Shown: positions 1-8,986, numbered from the stretch's first letter. The stretch: 64,000 bases of DNA from Candidatus Omnitrophota bacterium (GCA_020632495.1 JACKFL010000006.1:1178001-1242000); one strand, 5' to 3'. A program made the numbers and translations. Notes: generated from the sequence alone by a model not told the origin.

Positions 1-140
1 CTGCCGGCGGATACCGGCGTTCAAAACAGACTTCAATTGTATCGGGTTTGGCCCGCTTTCGCAAGCGGTGAATCGACGGGTCGCGACACTTGCGGCGGGC
101 GTGGGCGGGTAGTATGATAGTTCTCTTCGGAGGAGGTACT

Positions 141-1292
141 ATGCAAGATCGTCCCGACAATGCGGTAAATACAGACGGCCTCGACCCGGCCGAACAAGCG
201 CGCTACGCGCGGCACCTGATCCTGCCGCTGTTCGGCGAGAGCGGTCAACAACGGCTCAAGAAATCGCGGGTCCTGTTTGTGGGCGCCGGCGGGCTGGGCT
301 GTGCCCCTGCCCTTTACCTGGCGGCGGCCGGCGTGGGGACGATCGGCCTGGCGGACGACGACTTGGTGGCCGAATCGAACCTGCAGCGGCAGGTGCTCTA
401 CACGACCGCGGACATCGGCCGGCTTAAGGTCGAGGCCGCGCGTGAGCGGTTGCTGGCGCTGAATCCGCACATCCGCGTGATCACCCACCCCCATCGTATC
501 ACAGCCGCCAACGCGCTTGAGGTGATCCGTGATTACGACGTCATCGTTGACGGAACCGACAATATTCCGGCGCGCTATCTGATTAACGACGCGGCCTTCT
601 TTCTTAAAAAACCGTGGGTGTATGCCGGTGTGCATCAGTTCGAAGGCCAGTGTTGTGTGTTCGCGCCGGATGGACCGTGTTACCGCTGTTTTTTCCGTGA
701 TCCGCCGCGGCCTGAAGATATGCCCTCCTGTGCCGAGGCCGGCGTGATCGGTGTGGTCCCGGGACAGATGGGATTAATGCAGGCGAATGAAGTCATCAAA
801 CTCCTCAGCGGGATCGGCGAGCCGTTGACGGGTCGATTGCTTTTGTACGACGCGTTGGAAACACGCCTGCGCGAGGTCCGGATCAAACCGGACCCGGCCT
901 GTCCCCTGTGCGGTGCTTCGCCTTCCATCACAAAGCTTGCTGAAACCGCCTGGACGTGTACGGCCGACGACTCCGTTCCCGAGGTTTCGGTCAAGGAGTT
1001 TAAGGTCATTTACGACAGCGGCCAGCCGATTTTCCTGCTGGATGTGCGTGAAGAGTCGGAACACCGGGTCGCGCGCATCGAACGCGCCTGCCTCATTCCG
1101 CTGGGACGGCTTGCGGAACAACTCGAACAGATCCCGCGGGACAAACCGGTGTATTGTTTCTGCAAACTCGGCGGACGCAGCGCGAAGGCGGTACGCTTGC
1201 TGCGGGAAAACGGATTTGACGTGGTCATCAGCCTGACCGGCGGGATCAGGGCCTGGTCCGAGCAGATCGATCCGGACGTTCCCGTTTACTGA
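141..1292 (+). CDS. ThiF/MoeB-type sulfur-carrier adenylyltransferase with C-terminal rhodanese domain
   Basis: 383 aa. It would adenylate the C-terminus of a ubiquitin-like sulfur carrier (MoaD/ThiS/CysO type) and then load sulfur through its rhodanese domain, as MoeZ-like proteins do in the cytoplasm. The E1-like domain (about 1-250) has the nucleotide loop VGAGGLG, the DGTDN motif, a CYRC/CPLC cysteine set for the structural zinc, and a Cys in MPSCAEAGVIG where family members carry the E1 cysteine. The rhodanese domain (about 285-380) ends with active-site loop CKLGGRS. I start at 141 because AGGAGG lies 4-9 bases upstream; an earlier in-frame ATG at 90 has no ribosome site. No carrier gene is nearby, so the target pathway (molybdopterin, thiamine or cysteine) is open. 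Confidence 0.9.
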   Translation: MQDRPDNAVNTDGLDPAEQARYARHLILPLFGESGQQRLKKSRVLFVGAGGLGCAPALYLAAAGVGTIGLADDDLVAESNLQRQVLYTTADIGRLKVEAARERLLALNPHIRVITHPHRITAANALEVIRDYDVIVDGTDNIPARYLINDAAFFLKKPWVYAGVHQFEGQCCVFAPDGPCYRCFFRDPPRPEDMPSCAEAGVIGVVPGQMGLMQANEVIKLLSGIGEPLTGRLLLYDALETRLREVRIKPDPACPLCGASPSITKLAETAWTCTADDSVPEVSVKEFKVIYDSGQPIFLLDVREESEHRVARIERACLIPLGRLAEQLEQIPRDKPVYCFCKLGGRSAKAVRLLRENGFDVVISLTGGIRAWSEQIDPDVPVY

Positions 1293-1324
1293 GAGAATTT
1301 CGAATATTCAGGTGTATCAGGGAC

Positions 1325-1367
1325 AAAAAGAAAAGCCATGGCGACGAATCGTCATGGCCTTCTTTTT
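1325..1367. terminator. Bidirectional intrinsic terminator
   Basis: Stem GCCATG/CATGGC extended inward by ACGA/TCGT, flanked by an A-rich run on the left and CTTCTTTTT on the right, so it has a U-tract in either direction. It lies 33 bases after the adenylyltransferase stop. The rest of 1293-1637 shows no convincing gene. Confidence 0.8.
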
Positions 1368-1637
1368 GAGGAAGACGTTCTTGGACAGAAGGGTATGAAT
1401 CAAAAGGATATGTTTGGTTTTCGCACTGAATAGAGTAGCAAAATCCGTGCCAGCCGGGTTCCAAGCGGTCTGACAGGCGTAATCCCGGGGATTTCGCCGG
1501 CCGAAGGTGTTCATTTCGGGCATCATTTGTTCAGCGGATACGACACTTTCCTCAATAGCTACAGAAATATGCCATATTCTGGCGGACATCCGGGGCCATG
1601 TAGGGTTTTTCTGAGAATTTGTCAGGCGTTTTACTTG

Positions 1638-2030
1638 TCATGACGGATTAAAATACAATAATTCCCAGATATGACCGTCAGGGTCCTGGAACCCGTGCCC
1701 GTACATCAGCGGGTGGTCCTGCGGCTGCGTATACGTCTTGCCACCGCTGGCGACGGCGCTTTCCACCATTTGCTGAACTTGTTCCTTGCTATCCAGGGTG
1801 AGGCACACCAGAACCTCGGTGTTCCGCGAGGTGTCACATATCTCGTTCGGGGTAAAGGCCCGAAACTTCGGGTGGGTGACCAACATGACAAACATATTCT
1901 CGCCGACGATCATGCATGTTGAGTGATCATCGGTAAACTTCGGTTCGAAACGGAATCCCAGGGCCGAAAAAAAGTCGACGGATTTGGCCAGGTCGGCCAC
2001 GGGCAGGTTGATGTAAATCTGATTAGCCAT
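1638..2030 (-). CDS. VOC-family (glyoxalase/bleomycin-resistance fold) protein
   Basis: 130 aa, usual length for a single-domain VOC protein made of two beta-alpha-beta-beta-beta modules. The N-terminal half carries the LPVADLAKSVDFFSALGF pattern and the C-terminal half GFQDPDGHIWELLYFNP; the final Glu in HIWELLY is a typical metal ligand position. This branch resembles the PhnB/extradiol-dioxygenase-like VOC proteins found in many bacteria without known substrate, so no reaction is assigned. The start at 2030 has AGGAT nearby; a longer reading to 2090 adds residues that do not fit the fold. It is the last gene of a minus-strand trio after DUF3592 and the VgrG-like gene. Confidence 0.85.
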   Translation of the reverse strand: MANQIYINLPVADLAKSVDFFSALGFRFEPKFTDDHSTCMIVGENMFVMLVTHPKFRAFTPNEICDTSRNTEVLVCLTLDSKEQVQQMVESAVASGGKTYTQPQDHPLMYGHGFQDPDGHIWELLYFNPS

Positions 2031-2055
2031 AATCATCCTTTCACGGAGCGCGCGG

Positions 2056-2532
2056 TCACTCGCGGGCATGACGGATATCGTTAAAAACATTAAATACGGT
2101 AAACACGACCACGCCCGCGCAGAACAGGATCATGCCCCACAGGTACTGCTTTTGAGTCTTGCGCCGGATCAAAACACTCTCGGAGATGTCGTCGGGATTG
2201 TACCAGACCGCGATCGTCTGACCTTCCGGGAAATTGTCTTTGTCTACGAATAATTCCGGGGAAACCGAGTTCGACTGCAGCCGTCGGTCACCGACCGTGT
2301 ACTCATAATTGATCGTCTGCTCATAGCCCTCATGGACCCGATCGGCATTCTTCTTGCCGTCGAGTTTGGCGTCGGGGTTCAGGACCGTTCCGCTTGTCTG
2401 CGGCCAGCCGTGTTCCACATATTCCTTGTCCAGACCGGCCGCGCAGATCACGATAAAGTAAACACAAACGGAAATAACCACCGCGCCGGATACCAGCGGG
2501 CGTATCGGGATGGTCGGGGCTTTACGGCTCAT
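2056..2532 (-). CDS. DUF3592 family membrane protein
   Basis: 158 aa. A membrane segment near residues 13-33 and another near 128-148 flank an extracytoplasmic stretch with the DUF3592 pattern: WPQTSGTV, then Y-E-Y-TVGDRRLQSN and later P-EGQTIAVWYNPDD. Function of the family is unknown. It is 14 bases downstream of the VgrG-like gene and just upstream of the VOC gene, so the three are probably co-transcribed; nothing in the sequence explains why. Confidence 0.8.
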   Translation of the reverse strand: MSRKAPTIPIRPLVSGAVVISVCVYFIVICAAGLDKEYVEHGWPQTSGTVLNPDAKLDGKKNADRVHEGYEQTINYEYTVGDRRLQSNSVSPELFVDKDNFPEGQTIAVWYNPDDISESVLIRRKTQKQYLWGMILFCAGVVVFTVFNVFNDIRHARE

Positions 2533-2546
2533 AGGCGGCGTACTTG

Positions 2547-4010
2547 CTACTCTCCTCCTTCAGGCGGCGTATCATCGCCGTTCCACAGACGTCCGATGAT
2601 GATCGGCCGGCTGGGTTCTCCCTGTTCAAATCCGACCAAGACTTCGTCACCGACCTCCGGCACCGCAATCCGGCCCGCGGCCGGCTGACTGACGCGAACC
2701 CAGCAGGAACTGTTTTCGTCCGCTGCACTCCGACGGTCCCACGGGAATTTGACCTTGACCCGGCTGTAGTCATCGGCATATGTTTCCGCACCGGCCGGCC
2801 CCGTAACCGTAGCAGGTTGCGGTCCGGGGATAACCGGATCCGGCGGAAATACACGCGGACGGTAAGTGACATCGATCGGGCTTTCCGCGATCTCAATCGT
2901 AAAGAAGTGTTCGGTGGTGCCGTCTCCAGACGGCGCCGGTTCAAACACATGCCGTGCGGATTGCACGTAATACTTTCCGTTGAGTCCGGCTGCCGGATGT
3001 CCGATCAGGCCCACCGCATCCCCCGGGCGGGCAAAAGTCCCGGTCATCTTTCCGCGCGTCAGGCGGTGGGAGACATTATAGGCACCCAACCGAATCTGCG
3101 CTTTGCGTTCCCCGTCGGCAATATTGCTGTAAAGTCCCGGATAGTGGTAGGCTTCATAATCGTCCAGGGCATGGCCGCGGTCGGTACGGGCTCCGGTCAG
3201 CAGGTCCAGGCCGGGATCGCGGAACGTGTAATCGTCATGGACGTACGCCCCCGGAACCGCCCGTGATATTTGCGATACCTGGATAAAACCGGCCACGGCC
3301 AGTCGTTTGTCGACTTGCGAACGCGGGATGTAGGGTAAGGTCCCACGGTCGACGCCGGCACCGTTCGTGTCGGTGATCACCATGACATGACCCGAGGCGT
3401 CATGTTCAAAAAAGTAGTGTATCCCTTCGTCGCCCAGCAACCGGTTGACAAAATCGAAATCCGTTTCGTTGTATTGCACGATACACTCGCGGACAGGATA
3501 GGCATCGGTCAGGGCGAAGCGGAAATCCGTTACGCCGTTTTCCCGTAATACGGTGGCCACGATATCGGGCACGCTCTGTTCCTGAAAGATCCGCGCGTCG
3601 GACGTCAGGTTCAAATACCAGAGTTTGGGAACGAACCGAATGCGGTAAATGGCTTCGCCGTCTGCCGTAATTGACTTCAGGACGAAACGGTTGATGATAC
3701 CGCTGTAGTACCAGGGATCTGTGCCCTCCCGGCTGACGCTAACGGTGACCGGTTGCCCCAATAACCGCTCGGGAGCAATACTGGCACTCCCGCCGGCCAC
3801 CTCCAGCAGAAAATTGTACGCACCGGAGAGTTCCTCCTCGCCTTCCATCGCTTCGACCTCAAAGGCGTTGGGACCGAGGGGTGTGCGGACTTCGATGGTG
3901 ACCCTGTCCTGGGCCGGCGGTTTGACCGCGGCGACGGCGGCGGTCATACCGGCAAACGGACCGCAAAGTATCAAGGTAAAACAAAACAATCGGGTGAGAA
4001 AATTGGGCAT
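2547..4010 (-). CDS. VgrG-like spike protein with an N-terminal signal peptide
   Basis: 487 aa. Residues about 35-330 match the gp27/phage late-control D-like part of VgrG (FLLEVAGG, then YNETDFDFVNRLLGDEGIHYFFEHD, a strongly conserved VgrG block). Residues about 395-480 match the gp5 OB-fold (YSRVKVKFPWDRR, then WVRVSQPAAG and GDEVLVGFEQGEPSRPIIIGRLWN). VgrG normally forms the tip of a type VI secretion spike and stays cytoplasmic until firing. Here the best start, 4010, has a strong GGAGGT 6 bases upstream and yields a Sec-type leader (basic MPNFLTR, hydrophobic core, AVAA cleavage site). No other T6SS gene is visible, and the needle domain and effector extension are missing. Family membership is sure; export is inferred from the leader. 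Confidence 0.88.
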   Translation of the reverse strand: MPNFLTRLFCFTLILCGPFAGMTAAVAAVKPPAQDRVTIEVRTPLGPNAFEVEAMEGEEELSGAYNFLLEVAGGSASIAPERLLGQPVTVSVSREGTDPWYYSGIINRFVLKSITADGEAIYRIRFVPKLWYLNLTSDARIFQEQSVPDIVATVLRENGVTDFRFALTDAYPVRECIVQYNETDFDFVNRLLGDEGIHYFFEHDASGHVMVITDTNGAGVDRGTLPYIPRSQVDKRLAVAGFIQVSQISRAVPGAYVHDDYTFRDPGLDLLTGARTDRGHALDDYEAYHYPGLYSNIADGERKAQIRLGAYNVSHRLTRGKMTGTFARPGDAVGLIGHPAAGLNGKYYVQSARHVFEPAPSGDGTTEHFFTIEIAESPIDVTYRPRVFPPDPVIPGPQPATVTGPAGAETYADDYSRVKVKFPWDRRSAADENSSCWVRVSQPAAGRIAVPEVGDEVLVGFEQGEPSRPIIIGRLWNGDDTPPEGGE

Positions 4011-4163
4011 GCAGGACCTCCTGGTTGAAAGGTGTTGGGAAGAGACAACGTCGGGCATGGGAGGATTATAACCTTGGGGCGGGGTCAATGCAAGAAAAGC
4101 CTCCCGGTACGATCGTTGCCGGTACAGGCAGCGTCACCGGTTTAAATCATACCCACAAATGTC

Positions 4164-4192
4164 TTTACACGGGGCTGTTTTGGGAATAGAAT
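4164..4192 (+). promoter_or_regulatory. Sigma-70-type promoter for the 4278-8196 operon
   Basis: TTTACA, 17-base spacer, TAGAAT. Transcription would start near 4199, about 80 bases before the first ATG. Confidence 0.65.
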
Positions 4193-4277
4193 ACTGCTCT
4201 TCCCCATTGAGGAACTTTCCGGATACACTATCCCCTCCTCAATTTCAGCACCAATACTAATCATAAGGATACGGAGC

Positions 4278-4961
4278 ATGAACCGACTCTATCTGTTTTT
4301 TATCTTCGCACTCACTTTACTTCAGGCCGTCCCGGCGTGCGCGGAAGATGACTTTCAATACTGGATCCAGACGCAATTGAAGATCATCGACACCAAACGT
4401 GTGGATGTCAGCCTGTACGGAGAAGGCTGGTTTGTGAATGATGTCAGTGAGAACGGCCTCCAGTTTTACGCGGTCAAAGTAGCGTACAATATAAATCCCA
4501 ATCTCGACCTCGGAACGAACTACAGCTATCTCAGTCCGAATTCCACCAACAGTCTTTCCGGGGACTCGGAGTACACCTGGCAGCACCGGGCCGAGATTGA
4601 GATCAATCCCAAGTGGAAACTCAGAGACGGGCTCCGGTTTGATACGCGCAACCGTCTGGAATTCCGCTGGATCGAAGGGCACGGTTCGCACAACACCCGC
4701 TCCCGGCACCGCTTGCGGGTCACGCTGCCGGTCTCCTGGGAGCGGATGGCGTGGTTGAACGGGATTTACATGGACTCGGAATTCTTTTACAACTGGGCGG
4801 AAAACGATTATGATGAAAACCGTTCCGTGCCCATCGGCCTGAACCTGCGGATCAACGAGCAACTCACCGTCAAACCCTTCTACATGATTCGCAGCACCAG
4901 CAGTCATAACGAGTGGACGTCCCGGCATATAGTCGGAACTTACGTATCATATAACTTTTAA
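4278..4961 (+). CDS. DUF2490 outer-membrane beta-barrel protein
   Basis: 227 aa. Signal peptide of about 22 residues ending PACA-ED, followed by alternating polar/aromatic strands typical of a small outer-membrane barrel and a C-terminal YVSYNF with terminal Phe. The DUF2490 signature is seen in DFQYWIQTQL near the mature N-terminus and in RHRLRVTLP and EFFYNW further on. Family function is unknown; members are predicted outer-membrane proteins. First gene of a plus-strand operon; 17 bases separate it from the DASS transporter, which suggests it provides an outer-membrane step or structural partner for the same uptake process. Confidence 0.8.
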   Translation: MNRLYLFFIFALTLLQAVPACAEDDFQYWIQTQLKIIDTKRVDVSLYGEGWFVNDVSENGLQFYAVKVAYNINPNLDLGTNYSYLSPNSTNSLSGDSEYTWQHRAEIEINPKWKLRDGLRFDTRNRLEFRWIEGHGSHNTRSRHRLRVTLPVSWERMAWLNGIYMDSEFFYNWAENDYDENRSVPIGLNLRINEQLTVKPFYMIRSTSSHNEWTSRHIVGTYVSYNF

Positions 4962-4978
4962 ACCGACAGGAATCCGCT

Positions 4979-6394
4979 ATGAAAAAATGGATCGGTCTGA
5001 TCGCGGGAATAACCGTTCCCCTGCTTATTCTGAGTTTACCCCGGGAGGCCATTCCCATTACGGGACTGACCCTGGTTGAACAGCGTCTGCTTGCCATCTT
5101 CAGCTTCGCCGTAATTTTCTGGATCATGGAACCCATTCCGGTGTTTTCCGCGTCGGTGCTGATTATCTTTCTGCAGTTGCTGCTGATTTCGGACAAGGGA
5201 TTAATCTGGTTCCGGCAAAACCCCGATGTCGAAGGTTTCGGGAAGCTTGTCCCGCACAAGGCGCTCTTTCATACCTTTGCCGAACCGATTATCCTCCTTT
5301 TCCTGGGAGGTTTCTTTTTGGCGATGGCGGCGACCAAATACCGGCTCGACGTGAATCTCGCGCGCGTGATGCTTAAACCATTTGGCCGTAAACCGGCGAT
5401 GGTGATGCTGGGGATTATGCTGATCACCGCGATGTTCTCGATGTTCATGAGTAACACGGCCACGACCGCGATGATGCTGGCCATCCTGGCGCCGGTACTG
5501 GCCCTGTTCGACGCGGATGATCCGGCACGCATCGGCATCGCATTGTCGGTCCCCTTTGCCGCTAATGTCGGAGGGTTGGGAACCCCCATCGGTACCCCGC
5601 CCAACGCCGTGGCCATGAAGTACCTTACCGGTGACCTGGCCGTCTCGTTCGGCGGCTGGATGGGGTTTGCCCTGCCCTATGTGATCGTCCTTTTGTTGCT
5701 GACCTGGCTGATGTTGAGTATGATGTTTAAGGCCAAGTCGCAGGAGGTCCAATTAGAAATTAAGGGCCGGTTTATGCGTTCGCGCGAAGCTATCGCTGTG
5801 TACGTGACGTTTGCCGCCACCATCCTGCTGTGGCTTTTCGGCAGCAAGATCGGGCTGAATTCCTATGTCGTGGCGCTGGTTCCGGTCGCCGTTTTTACAG
5901 CCAGCGGGATCATCACGGCCGGTGATATGAAGAAAATGTCCTGGGACGTGCTGTGGCTGGTTTCCGGCGGGCTCGCGCTCGGCGTCGGTCTGGAACAAAC
6001 AGGATTGAGCGAACATTTGGTCGCCAGTATTCCCTTCGACCAGTTTCCGCCGCATCTGATCGTTTGTATGGCAGTTATGCTTTGTATTTTGATGGGGACC
6101 TTCATGTCCCATACGGCCACGGCCAACCTCGTGCTGCCTATCATTGCCGCCCTCGGAATGGGACTGGCCTCGCTGGAACCGCTCGGCGGGGCCAAGATGC
6201 TGGTCATAGCCAGCACCTTCGGATGTTCCCTGGCGATGGCCTTGCCGATCAGTACGCCGCCGAATGCCCTGGCCTATGCGACCAATTTCTTTGAAACAAA
6301 GAATATGATCAAGGCGGGTCTGGCCGTGAATGTGATCGGACTGACCCTGGTGTTTGTGATGTTATTTGTGCTGAATCAAATCGGCTATTTTTAG
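4979..6394 (+). CDS. DASS/SLC13-family anion (dicarboxylate or sulfate) transporter
   Basis: 471 aa, about 11-12 membrane segments. Inner-membrane sodium- or proton-coupled uptake of di/tricarboxylates, sulfate or a related anion. The two substrate/sodium-binding repeats are visible: SNTATT (near 161) followed by GTPIGTPPNAV, and the second repeat SHTATAN (near 379) followed by ALPISTPPNAL. These Ser-Asn/His-Thr and TPPN motifs are diagnostic for DASS. The first repeat has the canonical SNT, the second SHT. Start has AGGAAT nearby. It is followed after 12 bases by a histidine kinase and its receiver, so the substrate is probably also sensed or its uptake controlled by that pair. Confidence 0.9.
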   Translation: MKKWIGLIAGITVPLLILSLPREAIPITGLTLVEQRLLAIFSFAVIFWIMEPIPVFSASVLIIFLQLLLISDKGLIWFRQNPDVEGFGKLVPHKALFHTFAEPIILLFLGGFFLAMAATKYRLDVNLARVMLKPFGRKPAMVMLGIMLITAMFSMFMSNTATTAMMLAILAPVLALFDADDPARIGIALSVPFAANVGGLGTPIGTPPNAVAMKYLTGDLAVSFGGWMGFALPYVIVLLLLTWLMLSMMFKAKSQEVQLEIKGRFMRSREAIAVYVTFAATILLWLFGSKIGLNSYVVALVPVAVFTASGIITAGDMKKMSWDVLWLVSGGLALGVGLEQTGLSEHLVASIPFDQFPPHLIVCMAVMLCILMGTFMSHTATANLVLPIIAALGMGLASLEPLGGAKMLVIASTFGCSLAMALPISTPPNALAYATNFFETKNMIKAGLAVNVIGLTLVFVMLFVLNQIGYF

Positions 6395-6406
6395 GAGGAG
6401 CCGCGG

Positions 6407-7711
6407 ATGAACGGATTGGCCAAGAAGTATTTCTCCAAGGCAGACAAGATCGTCTTTCTGCAGAAAGGCGACTACCTGTTTCGCAAAGGCGAGCAGAACA
6501 ACAACCTGTATCTGCTGCAATCCGGCCGCATGAAGGGCTTCGATCCCCAGGACCAGGGAGAATTTTTTGAGGCGGAAAGCGGCGACTTTATCGGCCTGCA
6601 CAGTTTCTTCTCGCTGGTGTCGACGACCCGCATGAGCCTGATCGCCCTGGAAGACAGCGTGATTCCGTATATCAGCAAGAGTGATTTTTCACATGACGAT
6701 GCGGACGAGCTCAACGCGGATTTTATGCCGGCCGTCATCTTCATGATGCTCAAACGCCAGGAACAGGCTCATCAGGCCAGCCTGCGTCATCAAAAAGTCC
6801 TCAGGGACATGCAGGAGGTCGAACGTCTGGCTTCACTGGGACAACTTTCCGCCGGTGTGGCGCATGAACTGAACAATGCCATCACCGTGATCAGCCGCGG
6901 GAGCGACTATATCATTCAACAGGTCCTGGACCAACTTAAATGCAATTCCTTTGAGACCGAGATGATCAATGCCGGCCTCAGCCAGGGCCGGTATGTATCC
7001 AGCGCCGAGGCCCGTAAAGTGGCCCGTGACCTTAAAAAATCGCATCCCTCTTTTTCGGACGCGAAACTGCGGGATTACGCCCGCACCGGAATGGGGGAAC
7101 GTCTGGCCAGCCAGCCGCTGGAAACCGCCCAACGCGCCTTTAACCTGTGGAACCTCGGCGCTTCTTTGCATGACCTGCAGCTGGCTGTGCAGCAGTCCGA
7201 ACACGTCATCAATTCGATGCGCAGCCTGGCCTCCACCAATGTCATCCGGCAGGCGGATTGCGATATCAACAGCAGTATCCGTCATGCCGTATCATTGCTG
7301 AGCAATCCGCTGAAGAAAGTGACGTTGGACCTGCGACTGGGCGAGATTCCCACGGTGTTCGGCAATTCCGCGGAGTTGTGTCAGATTTGGACCAATATCA
7401 TGAAGAATGCCGCGGACGCCATGGCGGGCCAGCTACAAAAGGATTCACGGCTCACCGTGGCCACCGATGCTCCGGACGGCTGCGTAAGGGTGCGGATCAG
7501 CGACACCGGTCCCGGTATCCCGGACGAGATCAGCGACGAAATATTTAAACCGCACGTAACCACCAAAAAGACCGGCCAGACTTTCGGTCTCGGCCTGGGT
7601 CTGACTATTGTGCATAAAATTGTAAAACGTTATGAAGGAGACATGAGCGTTGAGAGTTCCCCGCAGGGAACGACCTTCACCGTGACCATACCGATCGGAG
7701 CAACCCTATGA
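6407..7711 (+). CDS. Histidine kinase with N-terminal cyclic-nucleotide-binding-like domain
   Basis: 434 aa, soluble. Residues about 10-115 form a CRP/cNMP-binding-like beta-roll (FLQKGDYLFRKGEQNNNLYLLQSG). A kinase core follows: phospho-accepting His153 in GVAHELNN, a long helical insert (about 165-270), then the ATPase domain with N-box NIMKNAADAM, DTGPGIP and GLGLGLTIV. There is no membrane segment, so the input must be a cytoplasmic ligand or redox state. The exact phosphate-binding Arg of true cAMP-binding proteins is not evident, so the ligand is unknown. AGGAGG precedes the start; the stop overlaps the next gene by 4 bases (ATGA). Confidence 0.88.
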   Translation: MNGLAKKYFSKADKIVFLQKGDYLFRKGEQNNNLYLLQSGRMKGFDPQDQGEFFEAESGDFIGLHSFFSLVSTTRMSLIALEDSVIPYISKSDFSHDDADELNADFMPAVIFMMLKRQEQAHQASLRHQKVLRDMQEVERLASLGQLSAGVAHELNNAITVISRGSDYIIQQVLDQLKCNSFETEMINAGLSQGRYVSSAEARKVARDLKKSHPSFSDAKLRDYARTGMGERLASQPLETAQRAFNLWNLGASLHDLQLAVQQSEHVINSMRSLASTNVIRQADCDINSSIRHAVSLLSNPLKKVTLDLRLGEIPTVFGNSAELCQIWTNIMKNAADAMAGQLQKDSRLTVATDAPDGCVRVRISDTGPGIPDEISDEIFKPHVTTKKTGQTFGLGLGLTIVHKIVKRYEGDMSVESSPQGTTFTVTIPIGATL

Positions 7712-8196
7712 AAAAAGCCCATATCATCCTTATCGACGATCAAATCGACGTCCTCTCCGCCCTCCTGCAGGATCTCAAGCCGTTCCGGGAGCGCTTCATT
7801 CTTGATGACTGTCAGTCGGCTGACGAGGCCTATGAATTAATGGAAGAACTCGAGGTATCCGGAGAACAGATCGCCTTGATCATTTCCGACCATATCATGG
7901 CCAACAAAAACGGCATCGAGCTGTACGCGGATCTGGCCAATGACCAGCGTTTTGAGGACGTCCGCAAGATCCTGATTACCGGTCAGGCCAGCCATGAAGA
8001 CACCATCGACGCCATCAACAATGCCTCCATTGACTATTACATCAGCAAACCGTGGAGCATTGAAGAACTTCACAAGGTCGTCCGGAAAATGATCACCCAC
8101 TGGATTTTCGATCACGGACTGAATCATAAAGACTATGAAGGGATGGTCGACACGGACGTGTTGCTGAAACGCAGCAAGGCGGCCGGCGACCGTTGA
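7708..8196 (+). CDS. Response-regulator receiver protein, partner of the upstream kinase
   Basis: 162 aa. Receiver domain fills residues 4-130: acidic pair Asp10/Asp11, phosphorylation site Asp61 in IISDHIM, Thr in ILITGQAS, Lys in YISKPW. The remaining 30 residues are too few for a DNA-binding domain, so output is probably through protein contact or a phosphorelay. The start overlaps the kinase stop (ATGA), indicating translational coupling. Its position after the DASS transporter suggests control of transport or of a downstream catabolic function. Confidence 0.88.
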   Translation: MKKAHIILIDDQIDVLSALLQDLKPFRERFILDDCQSADEAYELMEELEVSGEQIALIISDHIMANKNGIELYADLANDQRFEDVRKILITGQASHEDTIDAINNASIDYYISKPWSIEELHKVVRKMITHWIFDHGLNHKDYEGMVDTDVLLKRSKAAGDR

Positions 8197-8209
8197 ATCC
8201 GGACATAAA

Positions 8210-8244
8210 AAAACGCGGACGCCCGCCGGGGACGTCCGCGTTTG
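8210..8244. terminator. Intrinsic terminator between convergent genes
   Basis: Stem AAACGCGGACG/CGTCCGCGTTT with a GC loop. On the minus strand it ends in a run of seven T, making a canonical terminator for the gene ending at 8258; on the plus strand the tail is weaker but it also closes the 4278-8196 operon. Confidence 0.85.
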
Positions 8245-8257
8245 ATGTTGAGTCGGA

Positions 8258-8647
8258 TTACTTACTGTCCTTCATCGAACCGCTGCCCTTCATTGAGCCG
8301 TGGGGCATGTCATCCCCTTTCATGCTGCCGTGATGATCACCCTTCATCTTCATATATTTTGACATCTGTTCTTCGTTAAGGATGGACTTTAAAGTATCCA
8401 TGTACTCCTTATCCGCGGCCGCAATCTTGTCCATTTTGATCTTTTTGGCGGCATCCATTTTAGCGGCCTGGTCTTCGCTCAGACCCAGTTTGTGGTGCCA
8501 CTTGTCCATGTGCTTGGCCATTTTCTTGTCTTTTTTCATGGCCTTGGCATCGTCGTCCCCGACCCCGCAAACCCCGCAATGCGCGTGGGCCGTTCCGCCG
8601 GCCATAAGAAGCCCGCCGACAATCATGATCATTATTTTCCGGTTCAT
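8258..8647 (-). CDS. Small periplasmic Met/His/Lys-rich protein, possibly Spy/CpxP-like
   Basis: 129 aa. Signal peptide of about 22 residues ending AHA-H, then CGVCG at the mature N-terminus. The middle has a helical stretch with GLSEDQAAKMDAAKK, similar to the LTxxQ repeats of Spy/CpxP periplasmic chaperones. The C-terminus is unstructured and rich in His, Met, Asp and Gly with repeats of HGSMKG, which could bind copper or other soft metals. Relationship to Spy is suggested by the motif only. AAGGAAA precedes the start. It lies in a block of envelope-maintenance genes. Confidence 0.75.
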   Translation of the reverse strand: MNRKIMIMIVGGLLMAGGTAHAHCGVCGVGDDDAKAMKKDKKMAKHMDKWHHKLGLSEDQAAKMDAAKKIKMDKIAAADKEYMDTLKSILNEEQMSKYMKMKGDHHGSMKGDDMPHGSMKGSGSMKDSK

Positions 8648-8900
8648 AGGATTTCCTTTCCTGTTGGATAAATTGGTTGGTGGTTGACTGTTCCGCTGCA
8701 GGTCCGATTGCGACCTTTACCTGCGACGCCTCCGCCTTAAATTAAGTTGGCGGATCCCCCCCACTATTCTTCGAACTATGAAAAATAACGCGCGAGTCAC
8801 TCAGTTGACTAAGCGGGATTATAGCGTGCCCTACAGATTTTTGCAAGACGGATACGTGATAAGAGATATTCAGGAGACGTCCACGAGGATGTACGCGAAA

Positions 8901-8958
8901 GGAGCACGGCCGAATCCCGTCCCCGGACGGGGGGCTGGGAACGGGATGGCCGTGCTCC
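8901..8958. other. Long GC-rich hairpin after a small gene
   Basis: Arms GGAGCACGGCC plus ATCCCGT pair with ACGGGAT plus GGCCGTGCTCC around a 20-base GC-rich loop that itself can fold (CCCC/GGGG). It begins 28 bases beyond the stop at 8987 and has no clear U-tract. Likely a transcript end or stability element. The remaining bases of 8648-8986 show no convincing gene. Confidence 0.7.
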
Positions 8959-8986
8959 AGGCGGGAGTGCGTGCTTGTCAGGCTTG

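Noticed and set aside
33..635. 200-codon open frame on the minus strand
   Set aside because: It is antisense to the ThiF/MoeB-rhodanese gene, has no ribosome site and no recognisable domain.
2547..4010. A type VI secretion locus
   Set aside because: Only the VgrG-like gene is found; no Tss, Hcp, ClpV or PAAR gene is near it.
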